Shown here piece by piece: positions 1-5,776 of a stretch of 7,917 nucleotides of DNA. A program made the position numbers and the translations under genes. This DNA comes from JAFGIT01 sp016929465 [NCBI: Candidatus Coatesbacteria bacterium] (GTDB lineage Bacteria > B130-G9), in NCBI GenBank assembly GCA_016929465.1, contig JAFGIT010000048.1, positions 1 through 7,917 of the forward strand, given 5' to 3'. The notes below the pieces were generated by a model. It did no database searches, was not told the origin of the DNA, and worked only from the letters and a program-made list of their open reading frames with translations. Numbering within the stretch: the stretch's first letter is position 1; each line of letters begins with the position of its first letter.

Positions 1-534
1 CGACCTATCTCCGGTAAATGAGGCCTGCCCATTCGAGCGATATAGAATCCCGGAGACGCCTGCCGGAGAATGGCCCGATTGAAGCGAGAGCACGAGATCC
101 CTGAGAGTGTATTCATATTCGCCCTTCATGACAAAATCGACATAGTCGTGGCATTCCAAAAATTCCGGCTCGAACATCACAGTGTGAATTCCGCAGAAGA
201 TGATCTTCGCCTCTGGACAGTCAATGCGCACTTTTTTGGCACAAGCCAGATCGACATCTATCGATATTGTAGAGACCTCGAGAACGACCACATCCGGATG
301 GAACTCGCGCATTCGACGGTGGAATTCATCTACCGTCATCTTCTCAGCGACGCCGTCGATTAGAAGGACATCGACATTGTCCAATCGCTCGAGGACCGCG
401 GCGGAATAAGCGAGGAAGAACGGGAAGGGCATGTATTTGCTGCTGTTCGGCTGGAAATGAGGCCATCTGGAGCCTGCCCGAACACCGTAGAAGCCCTCCT
501 TGTACCAGGGCGAGTTCCCGAGAAAAACCCTCAA
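1..534 (-). CDS. Radical SAM protein with cobalamin-binding-type N-terminal domain, 3' end cut by window edge
   Basis: The first 178 codons of a gene that runs off the left edge. I translated it by hand from a TTG at 532-534. It is a paralogue of the complete radical SAM gene at 661-2151: about 120 of 177 aligned residues match by hand count, with one inserted codon near residue 52. Shared landmarks are the opening VFLGNSPW, GFYGVRAGSRWPHF (about 14-27), YMPFPFFLAYSAAVLER, STISIDVDLACAK, FCGIHT and MKGEYEYT. This part is the N-terminal Rossmann-like domain that binds cobalamin in B12-dependent radical SAM enzymes; the canonical DxHxxG lower-ligand motif is not seen. The radical SAM cysteines would lie beyond the edge, so catalytic integrity cannot be judged. 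An in-frame TGA eight codons upstream leaves TTG as the only start that keeps the conserved N-terminus. It is preceded by GGGAG at a 7-nt spacing. The substrate is unknown. Confidence 0.88.
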   Translation of the reverse strand, partial: MRVFLGNSPWYKEGFYGVRAGSRWPHFQPNSSKYMPFPFFLAYSAAVLERLDNVDVLLIDGVAEKMTVDEFHRRMREFHPDVVVLEVSTISIDVDLACAKKVRIDCPEAKIIFCGIHTVMFEPEFLECHDYVDFVMKGEYEYTLRDLVLSLQSGHSPAGVSGILYRSNGQASFTGDRS

Positions 535-660
535 TTCCCTTCTCCCATCAGACTCTCAGGTGATTCCGCTCGATGTATATCCGTGTATCAGTTTGCCTTT
601 GAGCCAGAAGGCCGCCTTCCATCCGCGCCCGATTGTGTCGCGGCCGCTCCAATTCCAACA
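535..660 (-). other. Intergenic gap between the two radical SAM genes
   Basis: A 126-nt gap. On the minus strand it holds a short imperfect hairpin, GAAGG-CGG-CCTTC (607-619), extendable by two G-U pairs in RNA. No run of T follows, so it is not a convincing terminator, and the downstream paralogue could be read through. A 24-codon ORF (548-622) lies here but has no good ribosome binding site and I do not call it. Confidence 0.5.
542..546 (-). promoter_or_regulatory. Ribosome binding site deciding a TTG start
   Basis: GGGAG on the minus strand, 7 nt before the TTG at 534-532. An in-frame TGA lies just upstream and there is no ATG or GTG between that stop and the TTG. The site therefore supports TTG initiation of the left-edge radical SAM gene. 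Confidence 0.7.
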
Positions 661-2151
661 TCATGTGGTGCAGCAGTCGCAGGATTCCTTTGCCTGCTTC
701 GCCCTCCTCATCCTGCGGCGGAGTTTCTTCATGAAAAGGCGGGGATGGGCGATGTGTCTCTTGACCCTGTTGCCGAACTTCACGAACTCAGCTCGCCGCT
801 CGCATACGTGCTTCTCCCACAGCTCGTTCGCTTTTCTGAGCGCTGCCTCCAGGTCCTCTTTCTCGAGAGTGTCGGTCTTTATGACCGCGACGTTATACCC
901 GTCATACTCGGCATAGTTCCTGGATAAAAGGTGCCCTTCCTTTTCGACCCGCTTGAAGAACTTGCTTCCCGGCCAGGGGGTCACTATCGAGAACTGAAGC
1001 GAGTCCGGGCTGAGCGACAGCGCGAGATCGATCGTCTTGTCCATTGTCTCCTTGGTCTCTCCAGGGAGGCCGAACATGAAGGTGAGATGCACCCAGATGC
1101 CCATGCTCTTGGTCAGTTTGACCATCTCCTGCACCTTCTCAAGCTTCAGGGCCTTGCCGGAATTGTTGACTATCTCCTGAGTCGCGTTCTCGACCCCGTA
1201 CTTGAGCGCTTCGAGGCCTGCACCCTCCAGCGCCCGGAGCATCTCCTCGTCCATGGTATCTGCCCTGGCCATGATCGCCCACGGGACCTTCATCCGTCGC
1301 CTTTTGATCTCGGAACATATCTTGAGAATCCGCTCTTTGCCGATGTTGAAGGTGTCATCGTCGAAATAAACCGACTTGAAGCCTTCCTCCTTGATGAGGT
1401 GCTCCATCTCATCCACGACATCGATGGGACTCCTGACCCTGTATTTGCTGCCGCCGTACATGATCTGCGGCCACGCGCAATATACGCAGCCGTAGGGGCA
1501 GCCGCGTGAGGCCCACATCTGCACGCTCGGCCTCGGTATCTCCCCCGGGGTGTCGCAATACCTATCCATGGGGAGATGGTGCCTGGCAGGCCAGGGGAGC
1601 TCGTCTATGTTCTCGATAAGCGGCCTATCGCCGGTGAATACGACCTTACCATTCGAACGGAATAGGAGCCCTGCAACGTCGTCGGGCGATTTGCCCTCCT
1701 TCAACGCCGCTGCAAGGTCGCGCACAGTATATTCATACTCACCCTTCATGGCGAAGTCGACGCAATCGTGATTCTCGAGGAATGCGGGATCGAACATCTC
1801 GGTATGGACGCCGCAAAAGGCTATCTTGGCATCGGGGCAAAGCTCTCTGACGCTCTTCGCGCAAGCGAGGTCAACATCAATCGAGATCGTCGATATCTCG
1901 AGGATTACGAGCTCCGGAGAGAACTCCTTCACCCGCTTCAAAAACTCGTCATTCGAGATACCCTCGGCGATGCCGTCAACGAGCTTGACTTCGTGCCCTT
2001 CCCGCTCCAAAACGGCAGCTGAATAGGCCAGGAAGAATGGGAATGGCATGTAATCCGTGTCATCTCTCTCGAAATGAGGCCACCTCGAGCCGGCACGGAC
2101 CCCGTAGAAGCCCTTCTTCCGCCAGGGCGAGTTACCGAGAAAAACCTTCAA
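661..2151 (-). CDS. Cobalamin-type radical SAM protein, substrate unknown
   Basis: A complete 496-aa protein. Residues 1-170 form a B12-binding-type Rossmann domain, with FCGVHT at 112-117 where the family has its GGPH-type loop; no DxHxxG motif is visible. The radical SAM core follows: RGCPYGCVYC (216-225) holds the CxxxCxxC iron-sulfur ligands C218, C222 and C225. Other core markers are YFDDDTFN (262-269), WAIMARAD (291-298), FMFGLPGET (358-366) and TPWPGS (391-396). This family includes methyltransferases and BchE-like cyclases; it makes 5'-deoxyadenosyl radicals from SAM, in the cytoplasm. The C-terminus is very basic (about 457-488) and ends in CDCCTT, which I do not recognise as a family feature. 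The start is TTG with AGGAGGAG upstream; the nearest in-frame upstream codons run to a TGA without ATG or GTG. It lies 20 nt after the hydrolase gene, so the two are probably co-transcribed. Lipid or glycan modification is possible but unproven. Confidence 0.93.
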   Translation of the reverse strand: MKVFLGNSPWRKKGFYGVRAGSRWPHFERDDTDYMPFPFFLAYSAAVLEREGHEVKLVDGIAEGISNDEFLKRVKEFSPELVILEISTISIDVDLACAKSVRELCPDAKIAFCGVHTEMFDPAFLENHDCVDFAMKGEYEYTVRDLAAALKEGKSPDDVAGLLFRSNGKVVFTGDRPLIENIDELPWPARHHLPMDRYCDTPGEIPRPSVQMWASRGCPYGCVYCAWPQIMYGGSKYRVRSPIDVVDEMEHLIKEEGFKSVYFDDDTFNIGKERILKICSEIKRRRMKVPWAIMARADTMDEEMLRALEGAGLEALKYGVENATQEIVNNSGKALKLEKVQEMVKLTKSMGIWVHLTFMFGLPGETKETMDKTIDLALSLSPDSLQFSIVTPWPGSKFFKRVEKEGHLLSRNYAEYDGYNVAVIKTDTLEKEDLEAALRKANELWEKHVCERRAEFVKFGNRVKRHIAHPRLFMKKLRRRMRRAKQAKESCDCCTT

Positions 2152-2157
2152 CTTAAT

Positions 2158-2165
2158 CTCCTCCT
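2158..2165 (-). promoter_or_regulatory. Strong ribosome binding site deciding a TTG start
   Basis: AGGAGGAG on the minus strand, 6 nt before the TTG at 2151-2149, within the 20-nt gap after the hydrolase stop. The near-perfect anti-SD match compensates for the weak start codon and fixes the start of the complete radical SAM gene. Confidence 0.85.
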
Positions 2166-2171
2166 GAAATT

Positions 2172-2975
2172 CTATATATTTTCGCTGGTTCGATTGTCAC
2201 CGGATCCCTCATGCGAAAACTCCTGCAGATCGTGTGCCGCATCGATCGGGCCATCGAACTCGCGGGCGGCCTCCCTCAGGCAATCGGCAACATCATAGCC
2301 CGCGAAGTGCAGCAGAATCAGTCTCTTGACCGCAGCCTTTCTGGCTACAACGGCCGCCTCTCTTGCGCTCGAATGTCCGAATTTGAGCTCCGAACCTCCA
2401 TCCATACACGAGGTGCTATCGTGCAAGAGATAGTCCACACCTTTTGCCAACCGGACGAGATTCTCACACGGTCTCGTGTCCGAGGAATATGCCATCGAAA
2501 TGCCTGTCTTCCGCTCAACGAACTTCACTGCCAACGTCTCCGGACCATGCTCTACCGGAGTTGAAAAAATATGAACACTTGGGCTCTCGAAGAGCAAGTA
2601 ATTTTCTTCGATGGGTACAGAGATGAGATTCGAATACATCCGAAGGGTCTCCTCATCCCAGAGTGCGGACAGAATGCCGTGCGCCGCCGCCATCGCCTTG
2701 GCCGGTCCGAATATGCGCATTGGGAGTGCTCCTTGGCACCTGATCTTCCGCGCGTGGATAACCGCAGGAAGCCCGAAGATGTGGTCCGCGTGCGCGTGAG
2801 AGACAAAAACACCCGTCAGTTCCGAGACGCAGAATCCCAGTTTCGCCATCCTATGAACCGGGCTCCCGCCGCAATCAATCAGGAATAGCTCCTCTCCCGC
2901 GCTAATCAGGATCGAGGCATTGTCTCTCTCGGCTGTAGCCACCGCGGCGGAGGTCCCGAGTGTCCAGAATTTCAT
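2172..2975 (-). CDS. RNase Z-like metallo-beta-lactamase-fold hydrolase
   Basis: A 267-aa cytosolic hydrolase of the MBL fold. Numbered from the chosen start: FWTLGTSAAV (3-12) and FLIDCGG (31-37) are the opening strands. HAHADH (60-65) is the HxHxDH metal motif. H143 (VEHG), D166 (YSSDT), GHSSA (200-204) and H223 (LLHFAGYD) are the further ligands and motifs expected of the RNase Z/ElaC branch. RNase Z matures tRNA 3' ends, but I see no clear exosite arm and the protein is shorter than typical RNase Z (about 300 aa or more). It may therefore be a relative acting on another phosphodiester or ester. No signal peptide is seen. The ATG at 2975 is preferred because AGGGGA lies 6 nt upstream; the ATG at 2993 has no such site. 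It is the first gene after the terminator and is probably transcribed with the radical SAM genes. Fold call is firm, substrate call is not. Confidence 0.88.
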   Translation of the reverse strand: MKFWTLGTSAAVATAERDNASILISAGEELFLIDCGGSPVHRMAKLGFCVSELTGVFVSHAHADHIFGLPAVIHARKIRCQGALPMRIFGPAKAMAAAHGILSALWDEETLRMYSNLISVPIEENYLLFESPSVHIFSTPVEHGPETLAVKFVERKTGISMAYSSDTRPCENLVRLAKGVDYLLHDSTSCMDGGSELKFGHSSAREAAVVARKAAVKRLILLHFAGYDVADCLREAAREFDGPIDAAHDLQEFSHEGSGDNRTSENI

Positions 2976-3000
2976 CAGTGTTCCCCTAATCATTGCCCGT

Positions 3001-3010
3001 GAGCCGGCTC
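3001..3010. repeat. 10-bp perfect palindrome in hydrolase leader
   Basis: GAGCCGGCTC, 25 nt upstream of the hydrolase ATG. It could be an operator half or a small RNA hairpin. A palindrome of this size is expected several times by chance in a window this long, so weight is low. Confidence 0.25.
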
Positions 3011-3137
3011 CTCAACGTCAATAGTTCCCACCTGTTTCGACTTTGTCGCGAAGGAGACCTTCAGAACGGACGCAAGATGCCGCCATATTCTGTGGCGAGC
3101 ATTCCCTTATTTTCGCTGCGCACTGTATCGACCTAAT

Positions 3138-3143
3138 ATTATA
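3138..3143 (-). promoter_or_regulatory. Candidate -10 element for the hydrolase/radical SAM unit
   Basis: A perfect TATAAT on the minus strand, lying between the terminator of the lipid A unit and the hydrolase gene, about 160 nt before its ATG. No good -35 hexamer is seen at 16-18 nt, where the terminator T-tract lies. The position is right for a promoter of the second transcription unit, but the element is incomplete. The rest of the leader (2976-3137) shows no gene and no recognised riboswitch. Confidence 0.3.
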
Positions 3144-3153
3144 CATCGGACAA

Positions 3154-3190
3154 CAAAAAGAAAGAGGCGCCTCATACACTGAGACGCCTC
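3154..3190 (-). terminator. Rho-independent terminator of the lipid A unit
   Basis: On the minus strand GAGGCG-T-CTCA, loop GTGTA, TGAG-G-CGCCTC, followed directly by TTTCTTTTTG. The stem has 11 pairs including one internal G-U wobble. On the plus strand that pair would be an A-C mismatch, so both the wobble and the T-tract say it works for minus-strand transcripts. It starts 42 nt after the stop of the membrane winged-helix gene. Confidence 0.93.
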
Positions 3191-3231
3191 GTATCGTCGA
3201 ATTCGTTTGCTTGAAGGGTCTGCTTTGGGTC

Positions 3232-4389
3232 TTACTTCGGGATTGTCCTCGAGTATTCCACCCTAAGCTGATCGATAAGGGAGTTGATCGCCTCTTTGGT
3301 CTTCGCGATCTCAGCGTGTGTCATCTCGTCGTCAGTCATCTTGGCGATCGAGTCCAGATGGACGAGTGTTGTCTCGAGATCGGTGATCTGCTGATTGAAG
3401 TATGTGTTAAGGACCTTCAGATCGGCGAGCTTCACCTTGGCGTCCATATCCTTGTACATCCTGCCCATCGAGCTGTTGAGCGCTGTGGTCTTCTGATCGA
3501 TGCTCTCCCTCAAGGATGCAATCGAGTCCTGCGTGGACGCGCTGTCTCCCCAGGTCGTAAGCCATAGGATGATCGATATGATGGAGATCAAGATCGCAAG
3601 GCAAGCCATCCCCTTGCCGCTGCTCTGCTTTTGGGGCGGAGTATATGCCGGCCTTACAGGAGGTTTCGGCGGCGCGATCTTCGGCGGCTCTTTGATCTCC
3701 GGCTCCTTCTTCAATGGTGGCTTGTCTGCCGTTTCCGCCTTCTTGGCGGGCTCGATCGGCGGTTTTCCGGTCAGCATGTACACATCCTCCACCTTCTTCA
3801 TCTCGCCCGAATCGACGTGAGGCTTGAGGGCGGCAGCAAGCGTCTGCCTGGTCTGCTTCGTCTTCGTAGCGATGTCTGCTATGTTCATCCCCTTTGGCGA
3901 GGCCTTCAGCATCGCCTGCACTTCCGCGAATATCTTATCTCGCCCGGCGTCGGGTGCTTTGGCCTTCGCGCCCTTGATGCAATATACGATTCTGTCTTTG
4001 ACTTCGAGCTTCTCGATCTTGCCTTCCTTGATCAGCTCCGAGGCAATGAAGGTCAGCTTCGACGGGGAGATATTGAGCGCTTTTGCGAGCTCAACGGTCC
4101 GCAGCCCATCGGCGGTTTTGTCCAATTTCTCGACCAGCGCAACTCTCAGTTTACTGGCCTCGGCCGGGGTCACCTTCGCTTTTTTCTTACTGGAAGAAGA
4201 CGTCTTTTTCACGGAGGCGGCAGGTGCTGGCTTGGCCGGGGGAGTTGCCTTCACGACCGGCGAGGCCGGCTTCGAAAGCGAAGGAGGACTCTGCGGAGCC
4301 CCGCCAGAAAGGGGTGGTGTTGCGGGCTTGTCGGCCGGCTTGACGGGTTCTGGTAGAGGGCCTTTCGGGTCCATTGGTTTGTTCTCCAT
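3232..4389 (-). CDS. Membrane-anchored protein with two winged-helix-like domains
   Basis: I do not recognise the family. From the chosen start it has 385 aa. Residues 1-78 are Pro/Ala/Lys-rich and disordered, ending in a lysine/serine patch (SSSSKKKAK). About 80-140 and 150-208 look like two helix-turn-helix/winged-helix units: ELAKALNISPSKLTFIASEL then GKIEKLE...RIVYCIKG, and DIATKTKQTRQTLAAALKPH then GEMKKVEDVYMLTG. A second Pro/Lys-rich linker (209-258) leads to one hydrophobic helix (about 262-280, ACLAILISIISIILWLTTW). The last 105 residues are polar and helical, with likely coiled coil. Lysines before the helix and acidic residues after it suggest N-terminus in the cytoplasm and C-terminus in the periplasm. 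This is the topology of ToxR/CadC-type one-component regulators, but the domains are not theirs. The ATG at 4389 has GGAG 8 nt upstream; the ATG at 4440 has no site and abuts an inverted repeat. Role as a regulator or DNA-membrane tether is inference. Confidence 0.82.
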   Translation of the reverse strand: MENKPMDPKGPLPEPVKPADKPATPPLSGGAPQSPPSLSKPASPVVKATPPAKPAPAASVKKTSSSSKKKAKVTPAEASKLRVALVEKLDKTADGLRTVELAKALNISPSKLTFIASELIKEGKIEKLEVKDRIVYCIKGAKAKAPDAGRDKIFAEVQAMLKASPKGMNIADIATKTKQTRQTLAAALKPHVDSGEMKKVEDVYMLTGKPPIEPAKKAETADKPPLKKEPEIKEPPKIAPPKPPVRPAYTPPQKQSSGKGMACLAILISIISIILWLTTWGDSASTQDSIASLRESIDQKTTALNSSMGRMYKDMDAKVKLADLKVLNTYFNQQITDLETTLVHLDSIAKMTDDEMTHAEIAKTKEAINSLIDQLRVEYSRTIPK

Positions 4390-4443
4390 AGTCACTGCTC
4401 CATGTTTGTAGGGAAAGATATGCTTTGTCCCCATACTCATCGT

Positions 4444-4464
4444 TTAAGATCCAGAAGATCTTAA
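4444..4464. promoter_or_regulatory. Inverted repeat upstream of the membrane winged-helix gene
   Basis: TTAAGATC-CAGAA-GATCTTAA, two perfect 8-bp arms with a 5-nt spacer, 54 nt upstream of the chosen ATG. No T-tract follows on the minus strand. It may be an operator, possibly for the winged-helix protein itself, or a 5' leader hairpin. A weak -35-like TTGAGC lies just upstream, without a convincing -10. Confidence 0.45.
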
Positions 4465-4582
4465 CCGCTCAACCGAATAGATCAAGGGGATTTCTTCCCT
4501 TCCGACCACGCATGATTGCCCCCGCGGCTTCTACCCCAGGCGCTAATTCGTCCGTCCGGGATCAAGGAGAGGCGGCGGGTAG

Positions 4583-4600
4583 TCACACGCTCGCGTGTGA
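4583..4600. repeat. Inverted repeat over the lpxB stop codon
   Basis: TCACACGC-TC-GCGTGTGA, perfect 8-bp arms with a 2-nt centre; one arm includes the lpxB stop codon. It would form a GC-rich RNA hairpin at the 3' end of lpxB. No T-tract follows, so it is more likely an mRNA-stabilising or Rho-dependent element than an intrinsic terminator. Between it and 4465 I see no gene. Confidence 0.4.
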
Positions 4601-5776
4601 GGAGCGAACAGAATCAAGAAACTCCGAGACCGCCGCGGCGGCCCGCTTCGAAGCGCCGCGCTCCCCCAATAGGTCCGTCACACTTTTCAAGTCCTGCTTC
4701 TGTCGCACCCGTGCTCCCTCGTCTCTCAATAGCGCCAGAGTCCGCTCCGCAAGCCCAGATGGTGTCAGCTCGTTCTGCAAGAGCTCCGGCACGATCTCCC
4801 TGCCAGCGATGATGTTAGGGAGTGCCACATGCGATACCCTTACGAGTACCCTCCCAAGAAGGTACGTCGCGGGTGATACTCGGTAGCCCACGACCATGGG
4901 AACACCGAGTATGGCCGCCTCCAATGTAGCGGTCCCGGATGCAACCATGGCGACGTCAGATGCGTTCAGCGCGTTGTAGGTCTTCCCCTGAACTACTGTG
5001 ACATGCGGGTGGTCTGCGATCATCTCCCCGATACTCCCACGCTCAATTGTATCGGCAAGGGCAAGGATGACATGGGGCGACAATGGACCCGATTCCTCTG
5101 TAACCAACCGGGCGGCCTCGAGAAACGGGGGGAGCAGATTCTCGATCTCGCTCGAGCGGCTCCCGGGAAGGAGTAAGACGAGTCGCCTGGATGGGTCCAG
5201 ATTCAGCTCATCAAGGAACTCCCGCCTGCCCATACTCGGAGCTACAGTGTCCAGCAGCGGATGCCCCACAAACTCCACATCAAGACCAACTTCATCGTAT
5301 AACTGCTTCTCGAAACTGAAGAGAACCAATATCTTGTCAACTAGACGAGCGATCTTCTTGATCCGACCCGGACGCCAGGCCCACACCTGTGGGCTGATGT
5401 AATACAGAACGGGAATACCTGATCTGTGGGCGTGTCCTGCCAGCTTGAGATTGAACTCCGGATAATCGACGAAAAGCGCGGTCGTTATCTGACCGGACCT
5501 GATTATGTCAACCGCGCTTCGGTAAGCGGTGAGGACTCTCCGTAATTTCTTCAGGACCTCGAACACGCCAACGACCCCGAGCTCTTTCGCGTGGGCGATC
5601 AACTCGACGCCCTGCTCCTGCATGTTGTTCCCGCCGATTCCGACGAAGGAGATGCCCGGGTGGAGCGTCTTCAGCTCTTTGAGAAGAGATGCACAATGCA
5701 GATCGCTCGAGGCCTCACCCGCGATGACGAGCAGGCAAGGTGCGCCGTGCTCTCCGGGCTCAAGACTTGCTTTCAT
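4583..5776 (-). CDS. lpxB: Lipid-A-disaccharide synthase
   Basis: LpxB is the GT19 glycosyltransferase that joins 2,3-diacylglucosamine-1-phosphate (lipid X) to UDP-2,3-diacylglucosamine, giving the lipid A disaccharide on the inner face of the inner membrane. From this start it has 397 aa (E. coli about 382). Visible family motifs: IAGEASSD near the N-terminus, VDYPEFN (the IDAPDFN region of E. coli, with its conserved Asp), YYISPQVWAWRPGRIKKI, FVGHPLLD, LLPGSRSSEI, ASGTATLEAAILGVPMVVGYR and ALPNIIAGREIVPELLQ. One oddity is AGEASSD where AGEASGD is usual. The ATG at 5776 overlaps the upstream oxidoreductase by 17 nt and gives a normal N-terminus but has a poor ribosome site. A TTG at 5803 has AAGGAG 4 nt upstream and would add nine residues; it remains possible. 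The overlap indicates translational coupling. Confidence 0.96.
   Translation of the reverse strand: MKASLEPGEHGAPCLLVIAGEASSDLHCASLLKELKTLHPGISFVGIGGNNMQEQGVELIAHAKELGVVGVFEVLKKLRRVLTAYRSAVDIIRSGQITTALFVDYPEFNLKLAGHAHRSGIPVLYYISPQVWAWRPGRIKKIARLVDKILVLFSFEKQLYDEVGLDVEFVGHPLLDTVAPSMGRREFLDELNLDPSRRLVLLLPGSRSSEIENLLPPFLEAARLVTEESGPLSPHVILALADTIERGSIGEMIADHPHVTVVQGKTYNALNASDVAMVASGTATLEAAILGVPMVVGYRVSPATYLLGRVLVRVSHVALPNIIAGREIVPELLQNELTPSGLAERTLALLRDEGARVRQKQDLKSVTDLLGERGASKRAAAAVSEFLDSVRSSHASV

Noticed and set aside
548-622. 24-codon ORF between the radical SAM genes
   Set aside because: No convincing ribosome site and a composition that gives no family hint.
931-1509. 192-codon plus-strand reading frame
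   Set aside because: Antisense to the radical SAM core, which has clear catalytic motifs. A shadow frame in GC-rich DNA.
3631-4356. 241-codon plus-strand reading frame
   Set aside because: It lies antisense to the membrane winged-helix gene, and its Arg/Leu/Gly-rich product reflects the complement of Pro/Lys/Ala codons. No ribosome site or family features.
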